DNA from: Methylobacterium sp. Leaf112
GTDB lineage: Bacteria > Pseudomonadota > Alphaproteobacteria > Rhizobiales > Beijerinckiaceae
DNA: 64,000 bases
Assembly: GCF_001423295.1 (NCBI RefSeq)
Contig: NZ_LMNG01000002.1
Span: forward strand, 62,001-126,000
Direction of reading: 5' to 3'
Positions 8,894-18,233 of the stretch are shown piece by piece; the stretch's first letter is position 1; each line of letters begins with the position of its first letter. Under the pieces are notes generated by a model, which made no database searches, had not been told where the DNA came from, and worked only from the letters and a program-made list of their open reading frames with translations. The translations under genes were made by a program, and so were the position numbers.

Positions 8894-9148
8894 ATGCGAC
8901 AGGATCCGAAAGACCAGAAGGACCGGCTCGGTCGTCGCCAGTTCTTCCGCGCGCTCGGCGGCGGAACGGTCGCGGCCGCCGTCGGTGTCTCGGCGACGCC
9001 CATGACGGCGACGGACGCCCAGGCCTACGACCCCGGCCAGGACGAGACCAAGGGGCGCTACCGGCTCACCGACCACGTGAAGGCGTTCTACCGGACCAAC
9101 GGGTACGAGACGCTGAAGAACAGCACCAACGACGCCGGCAAGAAGTGA
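8894..9148 (+). CDS. Small twin-arginine protein of formate dehydrogenase loci
   Basis: 84 residues. An AGGAG ribosome site at 8881-8885 is ideally spaced for the ATG at 8894, so the GTG at 8885 is rejected. The N-terminal region holds a twin-arginine motif (GRRQFFRALGGG) and a hydrophobic stretch ending in AQA. The C-terminus (YRLTDHVKAFYRTNGYETLK) matches the short proteins annotated as formate dehydrogenase region TAT target. It lies directly upstream of the catalytic subunit gene, seven bases apart, and may be a small periplasmic subunit or escort. Confidence 0.8.
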   Translation: MRQDPKDQKDRLGRRQFFRALGGGTVAAAVGVSATPMTATDAQAYDPGQDETKGRYRLTDHVKAFYRTNGYETLKNSTNDAGKK

Positions 9149-9155
9149 GGCAGCC

Positions 9156-12098
9156 ATGCTGACGAAGCGTAAGAGCGGCGCGGCGAGCCGCACCAAGCAT
9201 CAGGCCGTGGCCGCCGGCCTCGCCTCCGGCATGCTCGACCGCCGCGGGTTCCTGCAGAAATCCGGTCTCGCCGCTGGCGCGCTCGCGGCGGCAGGCTCGC
9301 TCCAGCTCGGCTCCGTGCGGCAGGCCCGCGCCGCCGGCTCCTCGGCGGTCGGCCCCGAGACCGTCATCAAGAAGAACGTCTGCACCCACTGTTCGGTGGG
9401 CTGCACGGTGACGGCCGAAGTGGTCAACGGCGTCTGGGTCGGTCAGGAGCCGTCCTACGCGAGCCCGATCAACCGCGGCACGCACTGCGCCAAGGGCGCG
9501 GCCATTCGCGAACTCGTCTCCTCCGATCGCCGCCTGAAATACCCCATGAAGCTCGTTGCCGGCCAGTGGCAGCGCATCTCGTGGGACCAGGCCATCGACG
9601 AGATCGGCGACAAGCTCGCGGCGATCCGTGAAAAGAACGGCGCCGACTCGGTCTACTGGCTCGGCTCGGCCAAGTTCACCAACGAGGCCGCCTACCTCAT
9701 GCGCAAGTTCGGCGCATTCTGGGGGACCAACTCCGTCGACCACCAGGCGCGCATCTGCCACTCGACCACGGTGGCGGGGGTGGCCAACACCTGGGGCTAC
9801 GGCGCCCAGACCAACTCGTACAACGACATCCGCAACGCCAAGACGATGATCATCCTCGGCGGCAATCCGGCCGAGGCGCACCCGGTCTCCATGCAGCACG
9901 TGCTGTCCGGCAAGGAGATCAACCGCGCGAACATGATCGTCATCGATCCGCGCTTCACCCGCACGGCCGCCCACGCCACCGAGTACGTCCGCATCCGTTC
10001 GGGCACGGACATCCCGGTCGTCTGGGGCATCCTCTGGCACGTCTTCCAGAATGGCTGGGAGGACAAGGAGTTCATCGCCCAGCGCGTCTACGCCATGGAC
10101 GACGTCCGTAAGGAAGTCGCCAAATGGACGCCCGAAGAGGTCGAGCGCGTCTCCGGCGTGCCCGGCGAGCAGTTGCGCCGGGTGGCGGAGAAATTCGCCA
10201 AGGAGAAGCCCGCCACCCTGATCTGGTGCATGGGCGCGACCCAGCACACGGTGGGCACCGCCAACGTGCGCGCGCTCTGCATCCTGTGTCTCGCCACCGG
10301 CAACGTCGGCAAGCCGGGCACGGGTGCGAACATCTTCCGCGGTCACACCAACGTGCAGGGCGCCACCGATCTGGGCCTCGATGTCACGTCGCTGCCGCTC
10401 TATTACGGCCTCGTCGAGGGCGGATGGCGCCATTGGGCCCGCGTCTGGGACGTACCCTACGAGTGGCTGCAGTCGCGCTTCGACGAGGTGCCGGCCACGG
10501 CGGGTCGCAAGGCCCGCACGCGCAAGGAGAACATGGAAGCGCCGGGCATCACCTCGACCCGGTGGTTCGATGCGGTGAACCTGCCGCCGGAGCAGATCGA
10601 CCAGCGCAGCCCGCTGAAGGCCTTCATGGTGTTCGGCCACGGCGGCAACACCGTCACCCGCCTTCCCGAGGCGGTGGAGGGCATGAACAAGCTCGAGTTG
10701 CTGGTGGTGGCCGATCCGCACCCCACGACTTTCGCAGCCCTCGATGCCCGCCAGGACAACACCTACCTGCTACCGATCTGCACCTCCCTCGAGATGGAGG
10801 GTTCGCGCACGGCCTCGAACCGCTCGATCCAGTGGGGCGAGCAGATCGTCGAACCGGCCTTCGAGTCGAAGAACGACTACGAGGTGCTGTACCGGCTCGC
10901 GACCAAGCTCGGCTTCGCCGAAACCCTGTTCAAGAACATCAAGGTCGAGAACAACATTCCCTCGGCGGAGGATCTCCTGCGCGAGATCAACCGCGGCGGC
11001 TGGTCCACGGGCTATTGCGGCCAGAGCCCCGAGCGCCTGAAGGCGCATATGCGCAACCAGGCGAAGTTCGACCTCATCACCCTGCGCGCGCCGAAGGACG
11101 ATCCGGAGGTCGGCGGCGACTATTACGGCCTGCCCTGGCCGTGCTGGGGCAAGCCGGAACTCCGGCATCCGGGTTCGGCGATCCTCTACAACACATCGCT
11201 TCACGTGAAGGATGGCGGCAGCACCTTCCGGGCGCGCTTCGGCACCGAGCGCAACGGCGAGACCCTGCTGGCGGAAGACTCCTTCACCAAGGGCTCCGAC
11301 CTCACGGACGGCTATCCCGAGTTCACCTTCGGGGTGTTCAAGAAGCTCGGATGGGACAAGGACCTCACGGATGAGGAGCGCGCCACCATCCTGAAGATCG
11401 GTGGCGAGAAGCCCGACACCGTGAGTTGGGCGACCGATCTGTCGGGCGGCATCCAGCGCGTCTGTCTCGACCACGGCGTGATCCCGTTCGGCAACGGCAA
11501 GGCTCGCGCCAATGCGTGGAACCTGCCGGACCCCGTGCCGGTGCACCGCGAGCCGATCTACACGCCGCGCCCCGACCTCGTGGCGAAGTATCCGACCCGG
11601 CCGGACGAGCGTCAGTTCCGCATGCCGAACATCGGCTTCTCCGTGCAGAAATCGGCGGTGGAGCGCAACGTCGCGCGCGACTTCCCGATCATCCTCACCT
11701 CCGGCCGCCTCGTCGAGTACGAGGGCGGCGGCGAGGAGACCCGCTCGAACCCGTGGCTCGCCGAACTCCAGCAGGACATGTTCGTCGAGATCAACACCGG
11801 CGATGCGTCCGAGCGCGGCATCAAGGACGGTCAGTTCGTTTGGGTGACGGGCGCCGAGAACAGCGCGAAGGCCAAGATGAAGGCGCTCGTCACCGACCGC
11901 GTCGGCAAGGGCGTCGCCTTCATGCCCTTCCACTTCTCGGGTTGGTACGAGGGCAAGGACATGCGCGACTACTACCCGAAGGGCACCGACCCGGTGGTGC
12001 TGGGCGAGAGTTCGAACTCAGTCACCACCTACGGCTTCGACCCTGTGACGGGCATGCAGGAGACGAAGTGTACCCTGTGCCAGATCAAGGCCGCGTGA
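9156..12098 (+). CDS. fdh3A: Formate dehydrogenase catalytic (alpha) subunit, Cys type, TAT-exported
   Basis: 980 residues. Twin-arginine leader DRRGFLQKSG at about 28-37. A [4Fe-4S] motif follows (C76, C79, C83, C111), then the bis-molybdopterin guanine dinucleotide domains of the DMSO-reductase superfamily. The metal-ligand position reads RICHSTTVAG, with Cys201 encoded by TGC followed by His202, so this is a cysteine and not a selenocysteine enzyme. It oxidises formate to CO2 at the periplasmic face and passes electrons to the iron-sulfur and cytochrome b subunits encoded downstream. The three-subunit organisation matches FDH3 of Methylobacterium extorquens. The C-terminal domain (about 830-980) is the usual molydopterin dinucleotide-binding fold. 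Confidence 0.93.
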   Translation: MLTKRKSGAASRTKHQAVAAGLASGMLDRRGFLQKSGLAAGALAAAGSLQLGSVRQARAAGSSAVGPETVIKKNVCTHCSVGCTVTAEVVNGVWVGQEPSYASPINRGTHCAKGAAIRELVSSDRRLKYPMKLVAGQWQRISWDQAIDEIGDKLAAIREKNGADSVYWLGSAKFTNEAAYLMRKFGAFWGTNSVDHQARICHSTTVAGVANTWGYGAQTNSYNDIRNAKTMIILGGNPAEAHPVSMQHVLSGKEINRANMIVIDPRFTRTAAHATEYVRIRSGTDIPVVWGILWHVFQNGWEDKEFIAQRVYAMDDVRKEVAKWTPEEVERVSGVPGEQLRRVAEKFAKEKPATLIWCMGATQHTVGTANVRALCILCLATGNVGKPGTGANIFRGHTNVQGATDLGLDVTSLPLYYGLVEGGWRHWARVWDVPYEWLQSRFDEVPATAGRKARTRKENMEAPGITSTRWFDAVNLPPEQIDQRSPLKAFMVFGHGGNTVTRLPEAVEGMNKLELLVVADPHPTTFAALDARQDNTYLLPICTSLEMEGSRTASNRSIQWGEQIVEPAFESKNDYEVLYRLATKLGFAETLFKNIKVENNIPSAEDLLREINRGGWSTGYCGQSPERLKAHMRNQAKFDLITLRAPKDDPEVGGDYYGLPWPCWGKPELRHPGSAILYNTSLHVKDGGSTFRARFGTERNGETLLAEDSFTKGSDLTDGYPEFTFGVFKKLGWDKDLTDEERATILKIGGEKPDTVSWATDLSGGIQRVCLDHGVIPFGNGKARANAWNLPDPVPVHREPIYTPRPDLVAKYPTRPDERQFRMPNIGFSVQKSAVERNVARDFPIILTSGRLVEYEGGGEETRSNPWLAELQQDMFVEINTGDASERGIKDGQFVWVTGAENSAKAKMKALVTDRVGKGVAFMPFHFSGWYEGKDMRDYYPKGTDPVVLGESSNSVTTYGFDPVTGMQETKCTLCQIKAA

Positions 12099-12114
12099 GA
12101 GGAGCGCATCCATT

Positions 12115-12711
12115 ATGGCCCGTATGAAGTTCCTCTGTGACGCCGACCGTTGCATCGAGTGCAACGCCTGCGTCACCGCGTGCAAGAACGAGCACGAGGT
12201 GCCCTGGGGCATCAACCGCCGCCGCGTCGTCACCCTCAACGACGGCAAGCCGGGCGAGCGCTCGGTCTCCATGGCGTGCATGCACTGCACCGACGCGCCC
12301 TGCGCCGCCGTGTGCCCGGTGAACTGCTTCTACACCACGGCCGACGCCGTGGTGCTGCACTCCAAGGACATCTGCATCGGCTGCGGCTACTGCTTCTACG
12401 CCTGCCCGTTCGGCGCGCCCCAGTATCCGCGCGTCGGCAACTTCGGCTCGCGCGGCAAGATGGACAAGTGCACCTACTGCTCGGGCGGTCCAGAAGCCGA
12501 TTTCTCGGTGGCCGAGTACGAGAAGTACGGCTCGAACCGCCTCGCCGAGGGCAAGCTTCCGCTGTGCGCCGAAATGTGCTCGACGAAAGCGTTGCTCGCC
12601 GGCGACGGCGAGATGATCGCCGAGATCTACAAGCAGCGCGTGGTCAAGCGCGGCTACGGCTCCGGCGCCTGGGGCTGGAAGACCGCCTACCGCGAGACCG
12701 TGGCGATCTGA
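12115..12711 (+). CDS. fdh3B: Formate dehydrogenase iron-sulfur (beta) subunit
   Basis: 198 residues with four [4Fe-4S] cluster motifs: CIECNACVTACKNEHEVPW near the N-terminus, CMHCTDAPCAAVCPVNC, CIGCGYCFYACPFGAPQ, and a split motif KCTYC...CAEMC. This is the FdnH/FdoH-like electron relay between the molybdenum site and the membrane cytochrome. It is shorter than E. coli FdnH and lacks that protein's C-terminal membrane helix, so it must be held by the gamma subunit or the alpha subunit. It follows fdh3A by 16 bases. Confidence 0.92.
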   Translation: MARMKFLCDADRCIECNACVTACKNEHEVPWGINRRRVVTLNDGKPGERSVSMACMHCTDAPCAAVCPVNCFYTTADAVVLHSKDICIGCGYCFYACPFGAPQYPRVGNFGSRGKMDKCTYCSGGPEADFSVAEYEKYGSNRLAEGKLPLCAEMCSTKALLAGDGEMIAEIYKQRVVKRGYGSGAWGWKTAYRETVAI

Positions 12712-12723
12712 TCGCCCCTCCGG

Positions 12724-12743
12724 GGCCGCCGCCCGCGGCGGCC
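12724..12743 (+). other. Intercistronic hairpin between fdh3B and fdh3C
   Basis: An 8-bp perfect stem (GGCCGCCG / CGGCGGCC) closes a 4-base loop 13 bases after the fdh3B stop. No T-run follows and fdh3C begins 33 bases later, so it is more likely an mRNA-stabilising or attenuating hairpin than a full terminator. Confidence 0.35.
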
Positions 12744-12775
12744 TCAACGACGAGAAGCATTCGAAAGGAACGCCG

Positions 12776-13816
12776 ATGCGGCGGGCAGTCACGCTCTTCA
12801 GCACCCTCGTCCTCGCGACGACGCTCCTGGCCGCCCCGGGCGCCTTCGACGCCGCACGGGCGCAGAACCCGATCACCCAGGACGGGCAGAACCCCATGGG
12901 CGCCAAGCCCACGGCGGATTCGGTCAACGAGGAATTCCTGTTCAAGCAGGCCGACAAGATCACCGGCCGCGTCAGCATCCCCGACCGGAAATCCGCGAAC
13001 CTGATTCAGCCGCAGGGTCGCGAGTACCGGGCCTTTCGCGAATCCTGGCTACCCTGGATCGGCGCGCTCGGCATCCTCGGCATGATCGCGGCGCTCGGTG
13101 GGTTCTTCCTGTGGCGCGGACGCATCCTCACCGACGACACCCAGGAATCGGGCAAGAAGATCCTGCGGTTCAACGCGTTTGAACGCTTCGCCCATTGGAT
13201 GACGGCCACGTGCTTCATCATCCTGTCGCTGTCGGGCCTGAACTACATCTTCGGCAAGCGCCTGCTCATGCCGGTCATCGGCCCGGAGGCCTTCGGCACC
13301 CTGGCGCAATGGGCCAAGTACAGCCACGTCTACCTCGCGTGGCCGTTCATGCTCGGCGTGGTGATCATGATCGCCGTCTGGGTGAAGGACAACATCCCGA
13401 ATCGGATCGATTGGGCCTGGATCAAGGCCGGCGGCGGCTTCATCGGAAAAACCCACCCCCATGCCGAGCGCTTCAACGCCGGCCAGAAGGGTGTGTTCTG
13501 GATGGTGGCGGGATTCGGTGCGGCCATGGGTGTCACCGGCCTGATGATGCTGTTCCCGTTCGCGCTCCTCGACATCAACGGCATGCAGGTCATGCAGGTG
13601 ATCCACGCCCTCATCGGTGTCGCCTTCATCGTCGGCATCCTCGCGCACATCTACATCGGTACGCTCGGCATGAAGGGCGCCTACGATGCCATGGGCAGCG
13701 GCAAGGTCGATCTCGCCTGGGCCCGCGCGCACCATGACCTCTGGGTGGAGAAGGAACAGGCCAAGACGGCCAGCGGCCCGCAGCTCACGGGACGCCACCC
13801 CGCGCCGGCCGAATGA
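12776..13816 (+). CDS. fdh3C: Formate dehydrogenase cytochrome b556 (gamma) subunit
   Basis: 346 residues. An N-terminal signal sequence (cleavage near ARAQ, about residue 29) precedes an 80-residue periplasmic segment, longer than in E. coli FdnI. The di-heme cytochrome b core follows: a first helix WLPWIGALGILGMIAALGGFF, the heme-bearing FERFAHWMTATCFIILSLSG, YSHVYLAWPFMLGVVIM, and VIHALIGVAFIVGILAHIYIG with two histidines. It anchors the complex and delivers electrons to the quinone pool. Third gene of the fdh3ABC operon. Confidence 0.9.
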   Translation: MRRAVTLFSTLVLATTLLAAPGAFDAARAQNPITQDGQNPMGAKPTADSVNEEFLFKQADKITGRVSIPDRKSANLIQPQGREYRAFRESWLPWIGALGILGMIAALGGFFLWRGRILTDDTQESGKKILRFNAFERFAHWMTATCFIILSLSGLNYIFGKRLLMPVIGPEAFGTLAQWAKYSHVYLAWPFMLGVVIMIAVWVKDNIPNRIDWAWIKAGGGFIGKTHPHAERFNAGQKGVFWMVAGFGAAMGVTGLMMLFPFALLDINGMQVMQVIHALIGVAFIVGILAHIYIGTLGMKGAYDAMGSGKVDLAWARAHHDLWVEKEQAKTASGPQLTGRHPAPAE

Positions 13817-13838
13817 TACGGACGAGGAAGAACACGTC

Positions 13839-14078
13839 ATGAAAGCCTTCGCCGCCGCCGTCATCGCCGCCATCGCCCTCGGCGTGCTGGCCATGTACGC
13901 GCTCACCAGCAACCAGACTTTCGCCTATCAGGCCTTCGCGACCTCGGGTGCGCGCGTATCGGAGCCGGGTATCAATCTCGTCGGACCGAAATGGAACGGC
14001 ATGCCGGTGGTGGGCGAGGCCAACGACGCCGCTCACGGCAAGGCCGAAGGCGAAGCCTCCCACCCGAAGCGGTCCTGA
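13839..14078 (+). CDS. Small membrane/periplasmic protein at the end of the fdh operon
   Basis: 79 residues. A hydrophobic N-terminal helix (AAAVIAAIALGVLAMYAL) is followed by a short soluble region (PGINLVGPKWNGMPVV). A GAGGAAG ribosome site lies about ten bases before the ATG at 13839, and the gene starts 22 bases after fdh3C. It is probably anchored by an uncleaved helix. I do not recognise a family; its position suggests a role with the formate dehydrogenase complex. Confidence 0.65.
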   Translation: MKAFAAAVIAAIALGVLAMYALTSNQTFAYQAFATSGARVSEPGINLVGPKWNGMPVVGEANDAAHGKAEGEASHPKRS

Positions 14079-14155
14079 CGCGCGCGCCATCGGATCGGCG
14101 GACCAATCGCATCGGACAGACACCCGCGCGGTCCCAGGAGTTTGAGGAAACGAGC

Positions 14156-14707
14156 ATGCTGAAATCCCTGTCGCGCATTGCACTCCTCACGACGGCGACC
14201 CTGCTCGCGTTACCGGCCTCGGCGCAGGACGCTGCCCCTCCGGCGGCGTCGGGCGGACCGGCCGATCTCTGCAAGGAGTTGCTGGCGTTCGTGACGGCGC
14301 CGGAAGCCAAGAAGCAGGAGGGCGCCACGCCACCGAGCCAGACGACGGCGGTGTCGAACCCGTCCGGCAAGAGCGAGGGCAAGCCCTCCGGCGGTGGCGG
14401 TGAGCCTCAACAGAAATCCGGCTTGAGCGGCGCCACGGGATCCAGCGACACGGTGGCGCCCGGCGATCGCAAGAGTGCCCTCGCCCAGGCGAACGCATCG
14501 GCAAAGGCGGCGGCTGCACCGGCGGCCTCGCCCCCGCCGCCGAAACCCGACGCCGCCACCGTGGCGGGTATCGAGACCGCAGCCGCCAGCAACGACCAGG
14601 CCGGCTGCCGCGCGGCGGCCCGCACCATGCGCAAGGCCGGCGTTCCGATGCCGCCGCCGCTCCTGGCGCTCGCAGCCCTCGATCTCAAGTTTCAGACCGG
14701 CCGGTAG
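14156..14707 (+). CDS. Secreted Pro/Ala/Lys-rich protein, unknown function
   Basis: 183 residues with a clear Sec signal peptide (LSRIALLTTATLLALPASAQD). A GAGGAAA ribosome site precedes the ATG. The mature protein has one Cys near the start (DLCKELLAF), a long low-complexity middle rich in Ser, Gly, Pro and Lys, and a conserved-looking C-terminal helix pair (GIETAAASNDQAGCRAAART). The two Cys flank the low-complexity part and might pair. It ends the formate dehydrogenase region and is convergent with the DUF2721 gene. Function unknown. Confidence 0.65.
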   Translation: MLKSLSRIALLTTATLLALPASAQDAAPPAASGGPADLCKELLAFVTAPEAKKQEGATPPSQTTAVSNPSGKSEGKPSGGGGEPQQKSGLSGATGSSDTVAPGDRKSALAQANASAKAAAAPAASPPPPKPDAATVAGIETAAASNDQAGCRAAARTMRKAGVPMPPPLLALAALDLKFQTGR

Positions 14708-14728
14708 GCTTTGCGCCGACGCCGGTTC

Positions 14729-15220
14729 TCATGGACCGGACCCTTCGAGATCCGTCGCGTGGCGGGTCTGCCGATCGACCTCGTCCCGAACACCACGGCC
14801 CGCCATGAGGATTTCCGACAGGAAGGCCGCAATGGCGGCGACAGTGCAGATCAGCGCCACGCCGAAGCATCCGAACAGGATCGAGGCGGTGGCCGCATCG
14901 CGCAACGCTCCGACATACAGGGTCAGAACGGCGAGGCCGGTCATGATGCCGCCGATCGAGGCGAGCACCACCGCGACATCGAGCACGAACGAGCGTCGGC
15001 GCAGGTAGGACAATTGCCGCGCGAGCCGCCCTGCTTCGTTTGGGCCGGCCCCGCGCAGGTGGGACGACGCGGCGTCGACCTTGTCGGCCACGCGCCCGAG
15101 GCGCGTCGAGAACACGTTCAGCAGGGTCGCCAGCGCCGTCAGCAGAAAGGCCGGCGCGAGGGCGATCTGAATGACGTGGGCGATGTCGTCGGGGGCCGTG
15201 GGAGACGTCTGGGCGAGCAT
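14729..15220 (-). CDS. DUF2721 family membrane protein
   Basis: 163 residues with three membrane helices: IALAPAFLLTALATLLNVFS (about 18-38), VLDVAVVLASIGGIMTGLAVLTLYV (about 79-103) and ILFGCFGVALICTVAAIAAFL (about 113-135). An intervening basic loop reads ARQLSYLRRRS. This is the DUF2721 layout; function unknown. It begins 16 bases after the NhaA gene on the same strand, so it may be co-transcribed with the antiporter. Confidence 0.8.
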   Translation of the reverse strand: MLAQTSPTAPDDIAHVIQIALAPAFLLTALATLLNVFSTRLGRVADKVDAASSHLRGAGPNEAGRLARQLSYLRRRSFVLDVAVVLASIGGIMTGLAVLTLYVGALRDAATASILFGCFGVALICTVAAIAAFLSEILMAGRGVRDEVDRQTRHATDLEGSGP

Positions 15221-15236
15221 GGGTTTCCGTCGAGCG

Positions 15237-16427
15237 TCAGCTTCGGGCCGTCGATCCGGGCCGTGGTGCGAAGAGGAGAACGAGGGCCCCGGCGACCATG
15301 CAGCTGACGGAGCCGAGGAGAACGCCGATCTTGGTTTCGGTCTCCAGGGCGGGTGTGTCCGCGAAGGCGAGGAGACCGATGAAGAGGCTCATGGTGAAGC
15401 CGACGCCGCACAGGAGTGACAAGCCGTAGAGCTGCCACCACCCGGCATGGGCCGGACGCGGGGCGAGGCCGAGTTTGACGGCGACGACGATCATGCCGAA
15501 CACCCCGATCTGCTTGCCGAGGAACAGCCCGAGGGCCACGCCGAGCGTCACCGGTTCCAACAGCATCGCGGCGGACATTCCCCCCAGCGCCACGCCCGCA
15601 TTGGCAAAGCCGAAGATCGGCAGCACCACGAAGGACGACCAGGGTTGGAGGGCGTGCTCCAGCTTGTGCAGCGGGGATGCCGGGTCGTCGGGCTTGGCCG
15701 GGCTGGTGCGCAAGGGGATCGTCAGGGCCAGCACCACGCCCGCGATGGTGGCGTGAATGCCGGACCCGAGAACGAGAACCCACAGGACCGCGCCGAGGAG
15801 CAGGTACGGGGTGAGCCGGCTCACCCCGACTCGGTTCAGGGCGACCAGGACCGCGACGGTGATCACGGCCCCGACCAGCATCGGCAGCGACAGGCTGGCG
15901 GTATAGAACGCGGCGATGATGAGAACCGCCCCGAGGTCGTCCAGAATGGCGAGCGCCGTGAGGAACACTTTCAGGGAGACCGGCACGCGCGGCCCGAGGA
16001 GCGCCAGGACTCCCAGGGCGAACGCGATATCGGTCGCCGTCGGGATAGCCCAGCCGCGCAGGGTCTCCGGTGAGGCGCGATTCACGAACACGTAGATCAA
16101 CGCCGGCGCGAGCATGCCGCCGAGGGCCGCCACACCCGGTAGGATCCGGTCGGGCCACGTACGCAGGCGGCCGTCGAGGACTTCACGTTTGATCTCGAGG
16201 CCGACCAGCAGGAAGAACACCGCCATGAGGCCGTCATTGACCCAATGCAGCACGCTCAAGGGCCCGAGATGGGCTGCCAGCAGTCCGAAGTAGGCTGACG
16301 CCAGGGGCGAGTTGGCGATGAGGAGCGCCAAGGCCGCGCTCGCCATGAGGACGAGGCCACCGCCGGCATCGCTCCGCAGGGCGGCACGAAGGGCGGATAC
16401 GGGCCGTGGAACGGAGGAGACCTTCAT
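15237..16427 (-). CDS. nhaA: Na+/H+ antiporter NhaA
   Basis: 396 residues with the NhaA fold. The ion-binding Asp pair lies in [14 protein letters not shown], and other family signatures include [22 protein letters not shown] and [17 protein letters not shown]. It exchanges cytoplasmic Na+ for external H+, setting pH and salt tolerance. The ATG at 16427 ([11 protein letters not shown]) is chosen; the open frame continues upstream for 78 codons but without family similarity. Length matches E. coli NhaA (388). Confidence 0.93.
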   Translation of the reverse strand: MKVSSVPRPVSALRAALRSDAGGGLVLMASAALALLIANSPLASAYFGLLAAHLGPLSVLHWVNDGLMAVFFLLVGLEIKREVLDGRLRTWPDRILPGVAALGGMLAPALIYVFVNRASPETLRGWAIPTATDIAFALGVLALLGPRVPVSLKVFLTALAILDDLGAVLIIAAFYTASLSLPMLVGAVITVAVLVALNRVGVSRLTPYLLLGAVLWVLVLGSGIHATIAGVVLALTIPLRTSPAKPDDPASPLHKLEHALQPWSSFVVLPIFGFANAGVALGGMSAAMLLEPVTLGVALGLFLGKQIGVFGMIVVAVKLGLAPRPAHAGWWQLYGLSLLCGVGFTMSLFIGLLAFADTPALETETKIGVLLGSVSCMVAGALVLLFAPRPGSTARS

Positions 16428-16455
16428 GCGGCGAGGCCTGCCAGCGATCGGGCAC

Positions 16456-16689
16456 ATGGGCAACCCGCCCCGGCGATATGGCTGCGGAAACATTCGGTTC
16501 GCCCGGCGAGGGGATCTCGAGCATTGCAGCCCCGGCGACCTGTCGTTCGACCGCGAATAGAACTTCGATGCCGCCCTCGTCTCGAAGGCCATGCTGTCGA
16601 AGCCCATCGAAGAGCTCCTCGCGACCGTCGACCGCCAGGAACCCTTGTGGAACGTGGACAACTGGACGGCCGCACCGGGCGGTCGCTGA
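16456..16689 (+). pseudogene. Possible gene remnant with in-frame TAG
   Basis: Between nhaA and the anti-sigma gene, one plus-strand frame has strongly GC-ended codons and a coherent product, but is broken by TAG at 16558-16560. The preceding segment ends [10 protein letters not shown] and the following one begins [20 protein letters not shown] and ends in WNVDNW before TGA. Restoring the TAG to GAG would give one continuous peptide. I do not recognise the family. It could be the 3' relic of a transferred gene or chance coding-like DNA. Confidence 0.3.
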
Positions 16690-16721
16690 GGGGCGAGGGA
16701 TCCGGCCTGCCGTCGGGCGAT

Positions 16722-17453
16722 TCAGTCCCGCAGAAGCTTGCCCGAATAGACCACCGGTCCCGTCGGTGCCCCGCTCGGTGAGCCACCGGGCGGTTCGACG
16801 CTCACGGCCAGCACGGCGGTCTCGAGGCTGGCGCCACGCGCGATTTCCGGCATGGCCATGCTCGCACGCCCGGCCTCGACAAGGCCGAGGGAGCGTGGTG
16901 CGCCACCGCCAGCGATGTACCAAAGCTCCAGGCTCTTCTCGCGGGGCGTGTCGGCTGCAATGGAGCGGACCTGCGCGACGCCGCGTCGCGTGTCGACCCG
17001 CACCACCAGGGCCGGCAATTCGCCGCCCCGATTGACCACGGCGACGTACTGGCCCGTATCCGGGTCGGGCGGCAGGAAGCGGCCGAGGCCCAGCGCCAGG
17101 GCGAGACCGGCGGCCAGGGCCGACGCGCCGAGCGCTCGCAGGCGCCATCGCCGCAGACCACGGGTCAGGCTCTCGACGCGGGGATCGTCGCCGGTTGGCC
17201 TCAGCGCCGCCCGGATGCGCAGCCAGGTTCCCGCCGGCGGCGCGACCTCCGGCACGGTCTCCGCGAGGGGCGCCAGGCGCGTCTGCCAGTTGGCGACGGC
17301 GGCCTGCAGGTTCGCATCCGTCGCCAGGGCACGGGCGAAGGCCGTGCGTTCGGCCTGCGGCAGGGTGCCGAGCACATACTCTGCGGCCTGTATGTCGCGG
17401 TCGGGCGAGCCGGCGCCGAAGGAATCCTCGGTATCGAAGGGATCGCCGGTCAT
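16722..17453 (-). CDS. Anti-sigma factor (RskA-like), membrane-anchored
   Basis: 243 residues. The N-terminal zinc-less anti-sigma domain (DIQAAEYVLGTLPQAERTAF) is followed by one membrane helix (ALGASALAAGLALALGLGRFL, about 113-134). A periplasmic RskA-type domain follows (YVAVVNRGGELPALVVRVDTR ... SLELWYIAGGGAPRSLGLV). It would hold the co-encoded ECF sigma at the membrane until a periplasmic signal triggers release. The ATG overlaps the sigma stop (ATGA), so the pair is translationally coupled. Confidence 0.85.
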   Translation of the reverse strand: MTGDPFDTEDSFGAGSPDRDIQAAEYVLGTLPQAERTAFARALATDANLQAAVANWQTRLAPLAETVPEVAPPAGTWLRIRAALRPTGDDPRVESLTRGLRRWRLRALGASALAAGLALALGLGRFLPPDPDTGQYVAVVNRGGELPALVVRVDTRRGVAQVRSIAADTPREKSLELWYIAGGGAPRSLGLVEAGRASMAMPEIARGASLETAVLAVSVEPPGGSPSGAPTGPVVYSGKLLRD

Positions 17454-18001
17454 GCGTTGGCGTCCAGGCACGAGCGCAGGCTCGCCAGTCCGCGGTGGAG
17501 CCACGTCTTGATGGTGTTCACCGGTCGATCGAACCGCGCCGCCAGTTCCTCGCGGGAGAACCCTTCGCAATAGGCCAACACGAGGCATTGCCGGTGCACG
17601 GCGTCGAAGCGGCCGAGGCACAGGGCCAGGGCACCGCGATCCAGAACATCGCTCTCGCCGCCGTGCGGGTCGGGCACCTGATTCATCCAATCCTCGCCGT
17701 CGACGAGATCCGCCAGAGGAGTCTCCTTGCGGGCGCGCACCACATCGATGGCCCTGTTGCGAGCGATGGCACACATCCAAGTGATCGGCCGGCCGGCTGC
17801 GGGCGCGTAGGTCTCGGCCTTCTGCCAGATCCGGAGATAGACATCCTGAAGCACGTCCTCGGCCGCTTCACGACTACGGACGATACGCAGGACGAGGCCG
17901 AAGAGTTTCGCTCCCGTCTCGTCATAGAGCGCCTTCAGCGCCGTCTCGTCACCGGCCGCGATGGCTGTCAGTCGCGTCTGAAGCAGAACATCGTCAGTCA
18001 C
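17450..18001 (-). CDS. ECF RNA polymerase sigma factor (SigK-type)
   Basis: 183 residues from GTG at 18001. Region 2 reads ALYDETGAKLFGLVLRIVRS through LQDVYLRIWQKAETY, and region 4 is LAYCEGFSREELAARF followed by PVNTIKTWLHRGLASLR. A GTG at 18115 would add 38 residues that do not look like sigma sequence; neither start has a strong ribosome site. Paired with the RskA-like anti-sigma and divergent from a fasciclin gene, this mirrors the SigK/RskA module of mycobacteria, whose targets include fasciclin proteins. Confidence 0.87.
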   Translation of the reverse strand: MTDDVLLQTRLTAIAAGDETALKALYDETGAKLFGLVLRIVRSREAAEDVLQDVYLRIWQKAETYAPAAGRPITWMCAIARNRAIDVVRARKETPLADLVDGEDWMNQVPDPHGGESDVLDRGALALCLGRFDAVHRQCLVLAYCEGFSREELAARFDRPVNTIKTWLHRGLASLRSCLDANA

Positions 18002-18158
18002 ACGGCACCGCCACCGAACGTCCCATCGCTCTTCTCCCTGCTCGGTCTCGAAGCCTTGGCGCCCGAGGCGCTGGCTTTCTCGCAAGTCCTTCTCGCAGGT
18101 CTTGGCGATCCCCACGGGAGGACCGACCGGGCGAGCGGATCGTCTAACAGATCATTCC

Positions 18159-18185
18159 TGAAACTTTCTCTCCAAACGCGCCGTA
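18159..18185 (+). promoter_or_regulatory. Candidate ECF-type promoter before the fasciclin gene
   Basis: TGAAAC at 18159-18164 is followed after 17 bases by CGTA at 18182-18185, a spacing and composition typical of ECF sigma promoters. It points toward the fasciclin gene, with its start codon about 50 bases downstream. This makes the fasciclin gene a likely target of the neighbouring sigma factor. Read by eye only. Confidence 0.4.
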
Positions 18186-18233
18186 AGTCACCTCGATTGC
18201 CCCGCTCGGGACATCAGAGGAGACAAGAATCCG

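Noticed and set aside
9756..9758. Possible selenocysteine in the formate dehydrogenase active site
   Set aside because: The codon is TGC, so the ligand is cysteine; no in-frame TGA or SECIS-like element is needed.
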